A program made the position numbers and the translations under genes. Of a DNA stretch of 64,000 nt, positions 15,762 through 24,074 are shown piece after piece. Position 1 is the first letter of the stretch, and the number at the start of each line of letters is the position of its first letter. The notes beneath the pieces were generated by a model, which was not told where the DNA came from, searched no databases, and saw nothing but the letters and a program-made list of their open reading frames with translations. Source of the stretch: Paenibacillus ferrarius (GTDB lineage Bacteria > Bacillota > Bacilli > Paenibacillales > NBRC-103111); contig NZ_MBTG01000030.1 of NCBI RefSeq assembly GCF_002027705.1, positions 1 through 64,000 on the forward strand. Direction: 5' to 3'.

Positions 15762-16850
15762 TTATTTCGTCAGGGGAATGTCATTGAGGAATAGCTCCAC
15801 GGAGGCATTTTCCAACACCTTGTCAGAGAGGGCAGCAAGTTCAAACAATTGATCAATATGATAAACACCATGCGGGAATGTATGGCTGCAAAGTGCATCA
15901 GCTACACTTGCAGCGACACGGGCAGTCATCTGAGATTGATCACGGCCATGCAGCAAGCAGGAGACCGTTGCCTCGTTGCCTTCCCTTTCTCCTTGTGCTT
16001 CTACTTTAACGGCAAATTTGTCTACGCCGAAATGAAGCTTGCCGAAGCCGCGCACCGTGGCATTTCGCAACCATTTCATCTTTAACAGATGGAAAGTTCC
16101 CGTTGCACGAAGTCCGGCCATGAACGAAGTCGCTAACGAGGAGTCGAAACAGAGACGCGTGGAAACAGAAGGAACACCAAGTGTTCGGGAAAGCGTCTGT
16201 TGATCCGAGAAAGGAAACAAGTAAGCTTTTTTGCGTCCCAATGTGGGTCCGAAATTGGCGATTTTCCCATCTGTGAAGCTAGCGACGGTGACTTGGCGGT
16301 TGTTTTCAGCGATTGGAAAGCTGGCGCTCAGATTATCTACGGTCCATTCAATAGCTGCTTGACCATGCTGATCCCCTAATCCAAGCATAATAGATAGCTC
16401 GATGGAGCGAGTGCGATCTAACAATTGGTGAGCCTGAAGTGCCAGTAAGTTTGTCAAACCAGGTGCAAGCCCCACGCTTAGAACCGCTGTGGAGAGATTC
16501 GCTTTAGCTTCTTTGTTCAACTGCTCTACTTGATTCAAGAAGAGGCCGTTTGCCGATACATCTATATAATGGATGGAGTTTTGGAAACAAGATTGAACGA
16601 AGGCGGTATCTGTCTGATCTAAACACATGATGACAAGCTTGACTTCCGCAAGGACGCTGGGATCAATCACTTTATTAATATCCAATTGCAATGGCTGCAC
16701 AGTGCCGCCGGTTTCCCTGCTGAACTGCTCGGCACGTGCTAGACTTCTGCCTGCTGCATACACGTTGCCGGGATATTTGCGACCTAGTTCCTTGCAAATG
16801 GTTTTTCCGACATGACCGTATCCGCCCACGACGACTATTTTATTTTTCAT
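15762..16850 (-). CDS. Saccharopine dehydrogenase-like NADP-binding protein
   Basis: A 362-residue protein. The N-terminal Rossmann fold starts KIVVVGGYGHVGKTICKEL (glycine motif G-x-G-x2-G) and continues LVIMCLDQTD and HYIDVSANG, typical of saccharopine dehydrogenase-like reductases; SVGLAPGLTNLLA is also shared. The substrate is not known. ATG 16850 with CGGAGA eight bases ahead is the start. Upstream lies a 28-codon open frame with a good ribosome binding site that overlaps this start (TAATG). A Fur-box-like palindrome stands in the divergent intergenic region, so iron regulation is possible, and an opine-type or amino acid reductase role would fit. This remains inference. Confidence 0.75.
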   Translation of the reverse strand: MKNKIVVVGGYGHVGKTICKELGRKYPGNVYAAGRSLARAEQFSRETGGTVQPLQLDINKVIDPSVLAEVKLVIMCLDQTDTAFVQSCFQNSIHYIDVSANGLFLNQVEQLNKEAKANLSTAVLSVGLAPGLTNLLALQAHQLLDRTRSIELSIMLGLGDQHGQAAIEWTVDNLSASFPIAENNRQVTVASFTDGKIANFGPTLGRKKAYLFPFSDQQTLSRTLGVPSVSTRLCFDSSLATSFMAGLRATGTFHLLKMKWLRNATVRGFGKLHFGVDKFAVKVEAQGEREGNEATVSCLLHGRDQSQMTARVAASVADALCSHTFPHGVYHIDQLFELAALSDKVLENASVELFLNDIPLTK

Positions 16851-16936
16851 TAACATTTCTCCGTTCTGTTTATAAAAGTCTGCTTCCGCCAACAGTTCAC
16901 CGATAACCGAAGCTGGCTCCAAGGTGGTCTCATCAT
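16850..16936 (-). CDS. Short upstream open reading frame, 28 codons
   Basis: ATGATG at 16936 is preceded by AAAGAGGAG at good spacing, and the frame ends in TAA at 16852-16850, overlapping the ATG of the dehydrogenase gene as TAATG. This geometry suits translational coupling or leader-peptide control. In the overlapping frame the DNA reads EPASVIGELLAEADFYKQNG, which looks protein-like and continues into the dehydrogenase frame. So this might instead be a frameshifted N-terminal extension. Confidence 0.4.
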   Translation of the reverse strand: MMRPPWSQLRLSVNCWRKQTFINRTEKC

Positions 16937-17006
16937 GTTAGTCTCCTCTTTGATTCTTTCTAATGATCGCATGTGATCTTTCCTACTCGTCTCGCATCCT
17001 GTAAAA

Positions 17007-17021
17007 TAAGAATCATTCTCA
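17007..17021. promoter_or_regulatory. Fur-box-like palindrome
   Basis: TAAGAATCATTCTCA (other strand TGAGAATGATTCTTA) matches the 7-1-7 Fur pattern TGATAATNATTATCA at 12 of 14 defined positions. It lies between divergent genes and next to TATAAT at 17027-17022 on the - strand, a position that would block the dehydrogenase promoter. Confidence 0.55.
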
Positions 17022-17110
17022 ATTATAAGGATGAGGTTTGAAACCACCATCCCACAAATGTGGGATTTAATCGAATTGAATGGATGAACCGGTTAGGAGA
17101 CCGACTCAAT

Positions 17111-18196
17111 ATGAAAGATCAACGGGAAAACAGCAAACGGAAAATACGGACTCTCGGCATGGGAGCCGTTACATCGCAGGAGTACAGGTCCGCTTTAATT
17201 GGGCAATTGCGGGAAGCGATACCCTTTGACGGCGCTTGTTGTGCCACTGTGGATCCGCAGACTCTGCTCTGTACGGGGGCTGTCACGGAAGAAGGCATTG
17301 AAGCGATTCATCAAGGACTATTCGAGTTTGAATACTTGCACGAGGATTATAATGCCTACGATCAGTTGGTGAAGGCCGATGATCCGGTTGCTACGCTGAG
17401 CGGAGCGACGCAAGGTCAATGGGAGCAAAGTGCACGCTACCGGAATGTCCTGCGCCCTGCCGGATATCGAGATGAAATGCGGGCAGCGCTTATGTATCAG
17501 GGGGCTTGTTGGGGGTATTTGACGTTGTTTCGACTCCAGGATCGTCCGTCCTTCAGCGAAAACGAACGTGAATTCGTTTCTTCTCTAGTTCCCATCATCG
17601 CCTTTCATTTGAGACAAAGAAGCTTAGATCTTCCCGCTGAGGAATCGACAAGGATGAAGGAAGAAACAGGGATACTGGTTTTTTCCGACCAGCTTGCGAT
17701 GCTCTCTTTTAACACAGCTGGAGCGCATTGGTTGTCATTACTGCGTAAATGGGAAGGGATTGATAACCAAACGCTTCCCAGACCCATTCGGGCGGTCAGT
17801 TCCCGTGCTTTGTCAGGCAGAGATGCAGCCGTAGAACAAGGCTCAACAGCAAAAGTGTGCATTCGTATTCCTGATGGTCCGTATCTAACGATCCAAGCCA
17901 GTCTTCTCAGCAGTTCTTCCTCGGGGTTGCAGGTAGCCGTTTGGTTCCAACAAGCCAAGCCATCGGATACATTGCCACTTATCGCGGAAGCGTATGGAAT
18001 ATCGGAGCGTGAGAAGCAGATTCTTGATGGCCTCTTAAGAGGATTTTCTACGAAAGAGCTTGCGCTTTCCCTTCGCATTTCGACGTATACGGTGCAGGAT
18101 CATCTTAAATCCATTTTTGTAAAAACAGGGGTAACGAGTCGAAGAGAGCTTATTTGGCAGTTATTCTCTCGCTTCAGCGTACAATCGGATGTATAA
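17111..18196 (+). CDS. LuxR-type transcriptional regulator with N-terminal GAF-like sensor
   Basis: About 361 residues. The N-terminal 190 residues look GAF-like (AIPFDGACCATVDPQT; WGYLTLFRLQDRPSFSENER). A linker domain follows, then a C-terminal LuxR helix-turn-helix: LSEREKQ-type start ISEREKQILDGLLRGFSTKE, then LRISTYTVQDHLKSIFVKTG. No receiver domain is present, so it is not a classical response regulator. ATG 17111 with TAGGAGA upstream is preferred; GTG 17060 lacks a ribosome binding site. It is divergent from the dehydrogenase gene and the two share the Fur-box-like site. Ligand and targets are unknown. Confidence 0.8.
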   Translation: MKDQRENSKRKIRTLGMGAVTSQEYRSALIGQLREAIPFDGACCATVDPQTLLCTGAVTEEGIEAIHQGLFEFEYLHEDYNAYDQLVKADDPVATLSGATQGQWEQSARYRNVLRPAGYRDEMRAALMYQGACWGYLTLFRLQDRPSFSENEREFVSSLVPIIAFHLRQRSLDLPAEESTRMKEETGILVFSDQLAMLSFNTAGAHWLSLLRKWEGIDNQTLPRPIRAVSSRALSGRDAAVEQGSTAKVCIRIPDGPYLTIQASLLSSSSSGLQVAVWFQQAKPSDTLPLIAEAYGISEREKQILDGLLRGFSTKELALSLRISTYTVQDHLKSIFVKTGVTSRRELIWQLFSRFSVQSDV

Positions 18197-18229
18197 ATCA
18201 GACATGCCAGAGTTTCCTTTCTTATATAA

Positions 18230-18258
18230 GTGACATTACACCCGGACTAATATATAAT
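18230..18258 (+). promoter_or_regulatory. Promoter of ychF
   Basis: GTGACA at 18230-18235, 17-base spacer, TATAAT at 18253-18258. Confidence 0.6.
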
Positions 18259-18305
18259 GTTCTAAGGAATTTGACATAATGAATATTAAGGAGTTGTGTA
18301 TATAA

Positions 18306-19406
18306 ATGGGACTCTCTTGCGGGGTGGTCGGTCTACCAAACGTAGGAAAATCGACATTGTTTAATGCAATTACACAGGCGGGGGCAGAATCTGCGAACTA
18401 TCCGTTCTGTACGATTGATCCGAATGTTGGGGTAGTAGAAGTACCAGACGAGAGATTGTATAAGCTGGTTGAAATTGTAGTGCCTAAGAGCATTGTTCCG
18501 ACGGCTTTCGAATTCGTAGACATTGCGGGTTTGGTGAAGGGCGCGAGCAAAGGCGAAGGGCTTGGAAATAAATTTTTGGCCCACATTCGTGAAGTGGATG
18601 CCATTGTGCATGTTGTTCGTTGTTTTGAGGATGATAATATTACTCACGTATCCGGGAAAGTAGATCCGATCAGTGATATCGAAACCATTAATTTGGAATT
18701 GATTTTGGCGGATATTGAATCTGTAGAAAAGAAGATCGAACGTTCACGCAAAAACCTCAAAGGCGGCGACAAGAAAGTCGTAGCGGAAGTGGAATGTCTT
18801 GAACGGATCAAAGAGGCGCTTTATGCCGACCAGCCAGCACGCAGTTTGGATTTAAGCGAAGATGAGAAGCTGCTCGTACGTGATCTCCATTTGCTGACGA
18901 TGAAGCCTGTTCTCTACGCGGCTAATGTAAGCGAGGACGAGGTTGCAACGGCGGATGACAATAAATATGTGAAATTGGTCAAAGAATATGCGGCCAAAGA
19001 AAACAATGAAGTCGTGCCAATTAGTGCGAAAGTAGAATCCGAAATCGCCGAGCTGGAAGACGAAGAAAAAGCGATGTTCCTCGAAGAGTTGGGACTTCAA
19101 GAGTCCGGCTTGAATAGATTGATTAAAGCAGCTTACAGATTGCTCGGCTTGTACACTTACTTCACAGCAGGTGTGCAGGAAGTAAGAGCATGGACAATCC
19201 GCAAGGGAACGAAGGCTCCTCAAGCTGCTGGAGTAATTCATACCGATTTCGAACGCGGATTTATCCGTGCAGAAGTTGTCTCTTATCTTGATCTGACGAC
19301 GGCTGGATCGATGAATGGTGCGAAGGAAAAAGGTCAAGTGCGTCTTGAGGGCAAAGAGTACGTGGTGAATGACGGGGACGTCATGCATTTCAGATTCAAC
19401 GTTTAA
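18306..19406 (+). CDS. ychF: YchF-type redox-regulated ATPase (Obg family)
   Basis: A 366-residue Obg-family P-loop protein that binds ribosomes and prefers ATP over GTP. GLPNVGKSTLFNAIT is the P-loop, CTIDPNVGVVEVPDERL follows as in YchF, FVDIAGLVKGASKGEGLGN is the DxxG/switch II region, and YAANVSEDE occupies the G4 position (NxxE form instead of NKxD). The helical domain (about 130-200) and the C-terminal TGS domain (TYFTAGVQEVRAWTIRKG; DVMHFRFNV at the end) complete it. Full length. It opens the second conserved synteny block of the window. Confidence 0.96.
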   Translation: MGLSCGVVGLPNVGKSTLFNAITQAGAESANYPFCTIDPNVGVVEVPDERLYKLVEIVVPKSIVPTAFEFVDIAGLVKGASKGEGLGNKFLAHIREVDAIVHVVRCFEDDNITHVSGKVDPISDIETINLELILADIESVEKKIERSRKNLKGGDKKVVAEVECLERIKEALYADQPARSLDLSEDEKLLVRDLHLLTMKPVLYAANVSEDEVATADDNKYVKLVKEYAAKENNEVVPISAKVESEIAELEDEEKAMFLEELGLQESGLNRLIKAAYRLLGLYTYFTAGVQEVRAWTIRKGTKAPQAAGVIHTDFERGFIRAEVVSYLDLTTAGSMNGAKEKGQVRLEGKEYVVNDGDVMHFRFNV

Positions 19407-19440
19407 CGAAGTAAAAAAGATAAGAAAGGAGTGATCCACG

Positions 19441-20517
19441 ATGTTGGATAGACTGCAATCGATTGTAGATCGATATGATAAATTAAGTGAACTGTTGTGT
19501 GACCCAGATGTCACAAGCGATACGAAGAAATTGAGAGAATACTCCAAGGAACAATCCGATCTTCAAGAAGCTTATGACGCTTATAATGAATATAAGAGTG
19601 TGAGTGCACAGCTTGCTGATGCCAAAGTGATGCAGAACGAGAAGCTGGACGATGAGATGCGTGAAATGGTCAAAATGGAGATTGATGAGCTGAGCGAGCA
19701 AGCGGCTTCGTTGGAAGAACAACTTAGATTGCTGATGATGCCCAAAGATCCGAATGATGACAAGAACGTAATCGTTGAAATTCGTGGTGCTGCCGGCGGT
19801 GACGAAGCTGCGTTATTCGCAGGCGACCTGTACCGTATGTATACGCGTTATGCCGACGGACAAGGTTGGAAAACAGAAATTTTGGATGCTTCCGTGAATG
19901 ATTTGGGCGGCTTCAAAGAGATTATTTTCATGATTACGGGCAAAGGTGCATACAGCAAGCTCAAGTTTGAGAGCGGAGCGCACCGTGTTCAGCGGATTCC
20001 AGTAACGGAATCAGGCGGACGTATTCATACCTCAACATCGACGGTTGTTGTTATGCCGGAAGCTGAAGATGTCGAAGTTGTCATCCATGATGCTGACATT
20101 CGCGTAGATACGTTCTGTTCCAGTGGAGCGGGCGGCCAATCCGTTAATACAACGAAATCGGCTGTGCGCGTAACTCACGTACCGACAGGAATCGTAGCTA
20201 CTTGTCAGGATGGGAAATCGCAAAACTCGAATAAAGAATCAGCACTTCGTGTACTTCGTACGCGGATTTCAGATAAACTGCGTGAAGAGGAAGAAGCGAA
20301 ATACGCCGGCGAGCGTAAAAGCAAAGTAGGTACGGGAGATCGTTCAGAACGTATCCGTACGTACAACTTCCCGCAAAGCCGGATTACGGATCACCGGATT
20401 GGTTTGACTTTGCATCGTTTGGAAACTGTGCTGAATGGCGATATGGCGGAAATTGTTTCAGCACTTACGATTGCTGCACAATCGGATGCTTTAGATAAAG
20501 GGGAGCAGGCGATGTGA
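19441..20517 (+). CDS. prfA: Peptide chain release factor 1
   Basis: Recognises UAA and UAG at the ribosomal A site and triggers peptide release. In 358 residues it has the long N-terminal helical domain, the codon-recognition PxT motif as PVT in RIPVTESGGRIHTS, and the catalytic GGQ in SSGAGGQSVNTTKSAVR. AAGGAGTG precedes ATG 19441. The stop overlaps the start of prmC, whose product methylates the Gln of this GGQ, so enzyme and substrate are co-translated. Confidence 0.97.
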   Translation: MLDRLQSIVDRYDKLSELLCDPDVTSDTKKLREYSKEQSDLQEAYDAYNEYKSVSAQLADAKVMQNEKLDDEMREMVKMEIDELSEQAASLEEQLRLLMMPKDPNDDKNVIVEIRGAAGGDEAALFAGDLYRMYTRYADGQGWKTEILDASVNDLGGFKEIIFMITGKGAYSKLKFESGAHRVQRIPVTESGGRIHTSTSTVVVMPEAEDVEVVIHDADIRVDTFCSSGAGGQSVNTTKSAVRVTHVPTGIVATCQDGKSQNSNKESALRVLRTRISDKLREEEEAKYAGERKSKVGTGDRSERIRTYNFPQSRITDHRIGLTLHRLETVLNGDMAEIVSALTIAAQSDALDKGEQAM

Positions 20518-21401
20518 TGCCGACTGCTGCGATTACGATTAGAGAAGCCTATGTAGAGGCTTCTTCTTTTTTGGGGAAGCTAGGCGTGGCCGAGGCAGCT
20601 TCCTGCGTGGAATTGCTGCTGCAGCACCTGCTGGGCTGCACGCGCACGGAGCTGCTGTTCCGCTTCCAGGAACAGTTTCCGGTAGAGCTGGCGGAGTCTT
20701 GGCGCCAGCTGGTCGAGCGAAAGGCCGCAGGTGAGCCGGTGCAGTATATTACCGGCGAGCAGGATTTCTTCGGCCTTTCTTTTGCCGTTAGCCCGGCCGT
20801 ACTGATCCCGCGGCCGGAGACGGAGCTGCTCGTGGAAGCTTTGCTCCACGAGGGCTCGCGTCTGTTTCCGCAAGGCGCTCCGCTGCTTGCGGATGTGGGC
20901 ACCGGGAGCGGAGCGATCCCGGTGACTGTGGCCCACGCGCGCCCGGCGTGGCGCGTGGCGGCCAGCGACATCTCCGCGGCAGCGCTGGAGATGGCTGGGG
21001 TGAACGCGCAGCGCCACGGCGTGGCTGCGCGTGTGGAGTGGCTCGAGGGCGACCTCCTCGAGCCGTTCATTCAGCGCGGGATCGCGCCGGATATACTGGT
21101 GTCCAACCCACCGTATATCCCTGATGGCGACCTGCCGGCGCTGATGCCTGAAGTGCGGCTGTTTGAGCCGCACACGGCTTTGTTCGGCGGTGTGGAGGGA
21201 CTCGACCTCTACCGCCGGATGATTTTGCAGCTGCGGCAGCTGCCGCGAATCCCGACCTTGGTCGGGTTCGAGGTCGGCATCCGGCAGGCCGAGGCTGTGG
21301 CGGCGATGCTGCGCGCCGCCGCGGACTGGGATGAGATCCGCTTCGTGCCGGATCTGCAGGGCATTGATCGCCACGTACTGGCGATCCGCGTGCGCGATTA
21401 G
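20514..21401 (+). CDS. prmC: Peptide chain release factor N5-glutamine methyltransferase
   Basis: SAM-dependent methyltransferase acting on the GGQ glutamine of RF1 and RF2. It is 295 residues from GTG 20514 or 294 from ATG 20517; both overlap the prfA stop. The N-terminal helical domain is followed by LLADVGTGSGAIPVTVA (SAM motif I) and SNPPYIPDGD, whose NPPY binds the glutamine. GC content is distinctly higher than in the flanking genes (runs such as GCGCGCCGCCGCGG), but the location is the conserved one, so I do not read this as transfer. Confidence 0.95.
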   Translation: MMPTAAITIREAYVEASSFLGKLGVAEAASCVELLLQHLLGCTRTELLFRFQEQFPVELAESWRQLVERKAAGEPVQYITGEQDFFGLSFAVSPAVLIPRPETELLVEALLHEGSRLFPQGAPLLADVGTGSGAIPVTVAHARPAWRVAASDISAAALEMAGVNAQRHGVAARVEWLEGDLLEPFIQRGIAPDILVSNPPYIPDGDLPALMPEVRLFEPHTALFGGVEGLDLYRRMILQLRQLPRIPTLVGFEVGIRQAEAVAAMLRAAADWDEIRFVPDLQGIDRHVLAIRVRD

Positions 21402-21580
21402 TGGCAAAGCAAAAGCCACTTTAACGCCGAAAAACAGTCTTACGAGTGGGATAAACCAGCCCATCTCGTGTCTATCAACCAACTCTATTATTTCTCGCTT
21501 TTTAATAGATTCGTAGGTTTAGCTTCCTCTCTTTTTGCCCATACTGGTTAGTAGAAGCGAAGGGGAAGGGGTTTTTCCTT

Positions 21581-22306
21581 ATGGTAAAAAGAACGGAACG
21601 CACATCATTCAAACACTTATTATTAGTAGCTTTTGCACTTATTGTTATGATTACTTGCTGGGAGTCAAATCGGACCAATGCGGCGGTTATTTCGCCTACC
21701 ATACCGAAAGAATCTATTCGTCTGCGAATTCTCGCAAACTCCGATTCACCGCAGGATCAAGCGTTGAAACGCGAGATTCGTGACGCTATCATCGCTCGTA
21801 TGCAAGAGTGGGTTGTAGGCCCGCAATCACTGGATGAAGCGAGAGCTGTGGTGAATGCTCATTTAGCGGAATTTGATGTGCTGGTCGGACAGATGATAGA
21901 AGCACGCGGCTATTCGTATGACCATACGGTTGAACTGGGCAGCGTGCCGTTTCCTACGAAAATGTATGGCAATCAAGTTTATCCTGCTGGTGATTATGAA
22001 GCGCTGCGCGTAACGATTGGAAGCGGGGAAGGCCAGAACTGGTGGTGCGTATTGTTCCCGCCGTTATGTTTTGTAGATTCCGTATCCGGAGAAGCGGTTG
22101 CCTCTGCCGCTGTTGTAGCTAAGACCGAGGGCGAGTCGAAGCCATCTACTTCACCAACACCAACAGCGAAGGTCGCACCAGCCGCTAAAGCTGGCAATGC
22201 CTCGAAGGTACAAGTGGAAGTACAAGCACAACCTGCTGCTGCTCAGCCAGAAGTGAAATTTTTCGTTTGGGAAATGATTAAGAAGATAGCATCATGGTTT
22301 AGCTAA
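21581..22306 (+). CDS. spoIIR: Stage II sporulation protein R
   Basis: Secreted forespore signal that activates the SpoIIGA protease and hence pro-sigma-E processing in the mother cell. The 241 residues begin with a basic N-terminus and a hydrophobic export segment (LLLVAFALIVMITCW). The SpoIIR core follows: SIRLRILANSDSPQDQALKR, then GSVPFPTKMYGNQVYPAGDY and NWWCVLFPPLCF. A low-complexity Ala/Pro/Lys tail (about 175-225) is unusual in length. A GA-rich ribosome binding site precedes ATG 21581. Position after prmC matches Bacillus. The 179-base gap upstream contains two hairpins (one with CCC/GGG at 21443-21470) and no gene. Confidence 0.94.
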   Translation: MVKRTERTSFKHLLLVAFALIVMITCWESNRTNAAVISPTIPKESIRLRILANSDSPQDQALKREIRDAIIARMQEWVVGPQSLDEARAVVNAHLAEFDVLVGQMIEARGYSYDHTVELGSVPFPTKMYGNQVYPAGDYEALRVTIGSGEGQNWWCVLFPPLCFVDSVSGEAVASAAVVAKTEGESKPSTSPTPTAKVAPAAKAGNASKVQVEVQAQPAAAQPEVKFFVWEMIKKIASWFS

Positions 22307-22339
22307 ATTCGAATTTAAGTGAAGTAAGGATGATATCGC

Positions 22340-23407
22340 GTGACTATGTATTGGAAAGTGGATCGGGATTCGGGCAAGGAAATGACGGTGCAATTAGCGG
22401 AAGCTGCGATGCTTCTGCGGCGTGGCGAAACGATCGCGTTCCCAACTGAGACGGTATACGGACTTGGTGCAGATGCGACGAATACACAGGCTGTGCAGCG
22501 TATTTTCGAAGCCAAAGGAAGACCTTCCGACAACCCGCTGATCGTTCACATTGCCGATAGGGAGCAGCTCTCAGATTTGGTGCAGCCTGATAGCTTAACA
22601 GATGAGCATCGCCAGCTTATGGATGCTTTCTGGCCAGGTCCTCTTACCCTCGTGCTGCCTGTGCAAACAGGCGGCATTTCGTCGTTGGTGACCGCAGGAC
22701 TTGCCACTGTGGGCGTGCGCATACCGGATCATCCGGTTGCTTTAGAGCTGCTTCGTGAAGCCGGGCTCCCGATAGCGGCACCAAGTGCCAATAGCTCCGG
22801 TCGACCTAGTCCAACGTTAGCTTCACACGTACGGGATGATTTGGACGGACGTATTGGTGGAATTGTAGATGGCGGCGCAACAGGCGTTGGCGTGGAGTCA
22901 ACGGTGATCCAGCTTGTAGACGGTCAATTATTTATCCTGCGACCTGGCGGTGTTACCGCGGAACAGCTGCAGGCGGCCCTTCCGGCAATTCGAATTCATG
23001 AACCGGAGCAGGAAGAGGTGCGAGATTCGGAGATTCCCCGTGCTCCCGGAATGAAATATGCGCATTATGCGCCGAAAGGGTATATGCATATTGTGCAGGG
23101 CGACAAGGCAGAGGCTGTCATGGCCTGGATCCAAGCCGACATTCAAGCTGCAAAGGCTCGCGGCGAATCTACGGGTATTCTTACGTTTGACGAAAGAGCT
23201 GGCGCGTATGAGGCGGATTTGGTTATTGCCTGCGGGTCGCTTGCGCAGCCCGAAACGATTGCACAGGAGCTTTATGGGGCGCTGCGACGATTTGATCAGG
23301 AAGGAATCGCCTATATTGCAGCAGAGGGCTGTCCGGAAACGGGAATCGGCCTTGCGATTATGAATCGTCTGCGCAAAGCAGCCGGTCATCGGCTTGTCCG
23401 TGTTTAG
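22340..23407 (+). CDS. ywlC: L-threonylcarbamoyladenylate synthase (Sua5/YwlC)
   Basis: Makes threonylcarbamoyl-AMP from Thr, bicarbonate and ATP, the first step of t6A37 formation in ANN-decoding tRNAs. The N-terminal YrdC domain (about 15-205) has ETVYGLGADATN, KGRPSDNPL, FWPGPLTLVL and APSANSSGRPSPT. A C-terminal Sua5 domain (about 225-355) after a linker carries ALRRFDQEGI and EGCPETGIGLAIMNRLRKAA, so it is the long two-domain form. GTG 22340 (AAGGA upstream) or ATG 22346 may start it. It begins the ywlC-mntP-ywlE-ywlG-glyA order known from Bacillus. Confidence 0.94.
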   Translation: MTMYWKVDRDSGKEMTVQLAEAAMLLRRGETIAFPTETVYGLGADATNTQAVQRIFEAKGRPSDNPLIVHIADREQLSDLVQPDSLTDEHRQLMDAFWPGPLTLVLPVQTGGISSLVTAGLATVGVRIPDHPVALELLREAGLPIAAPSANSSGRPSPTLASHVRDDLDGRIGGIVDGGATGVGVESTVIQLVDGQLFILRPGGVTAEQLQAALPAIRIHEPEQEEVRDSEIPRAPGMKYAHYAPKGYMHIVQGDKAEAVMAWIQADIQAAKARGESTGILTFDERAGAYEADLVIACGSLAQPETIAQELYGALRRFDQEGIAYIAAEGCPETGIGLAIMNRLRKAAGHRLVRV

Positions 23408-23470
23408 CTAGCATGTTTCCCTGTTTGTCCGCATATGTTGAGAGAGAAAGCGGACAAGGGGGATAGCACG

Positions 23471-24031
23471 ATGCTCGTATCAGGTGTGGATTTTGGACAA
23501 CTTTTAACCATTATGATTTTGGCGATTGCTCTGGGGCTGGATGCTTTCTCCCTAGGGATCGGCATTGGCATGAAGGGCATTCGTTTGCTGGATATTTTGA
23601 AAATAAGCTTCATGATTGGCATTTTCCATGTAATTATGCCTTTGATGGGGATGTTTATGGGTCAATACGTATCCTTGCTTCTTGGCAATGTGGCGACTGC
23701 CGCCGGCGGATGCTTGCTTATTCTGTTAGGCTCTCATATGGTGTATAGCTCGATTCGGGGCGAAGAAGCGACTTCTTTTGATCACAGAACGTTATGGGGA
23801 TTAACGATTTTTGCCCTTAGCGTCAGTATAGATTCTTTTTCAGTAGGCGTATCTCTGGGTATGTTTGCGACAGATATCGTTTTGACGGTCCTTATTTTTG
23901 GTCTGTTTGGCGGTTTGCTTTCCATAGCGGGCTTATTGGTTGGCCGGCGGGTAAGCGGCTGGGTTGGAGAATATGGAGAAGCCTTTGGCGGATTGATTCT
24001 GCTGGCGTTTGGGATCATGTTATTACTGTGA
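23471..24031 (+). CDS. mntP: Manganese efflux pump MntP
   Basis: A 186-residue membrane protein with six helices that exports Mn(II). Two homologous halves each have an acidic helix: AIALGLDAFSLGIGIGMKG and FALSVSIDSFSVGVSLGMF. The paired Asp residues in these (LDAFS and IDSFS) are the conserved Mn-binding positions. ATG 23471 is preferred over 23435 because AAGGGGG lies just before it. No yybP-ykoY manganese riboswitch was seen upstream; the gap to ywlC is only 63 bases. Corresponds in position to B. subtilis ywlD. Confidence 0.93.
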   Translation: MLVSGVDFGQLLTIMILAIALGLDAFSLGIGIGMKGIRLLDILKISFMIGIFHVIMPLMGMFMGQYVSLLLGNVATAAGGCLLILLGSHMVYSSIRGEEATSFDHRTLWGLTIFALSVSIDSFSVGVSLGMFATDIVLTVLIFGLFGGLLSIAGLLVGRRVSGWVGEYGEAFGGLILLAFGIMLLL

Positions 24032-24074
24032 TACAATAAGGGCGAGAACGTTTAACGCTTAGGAGGATTTCAAG

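Noticed and set aside
20514..21401. Horizontal transfer of prmC because of its high GC
   Set aside because: Gene order and overlap with prfA are the conserved ones; the base composition alone is not enough.
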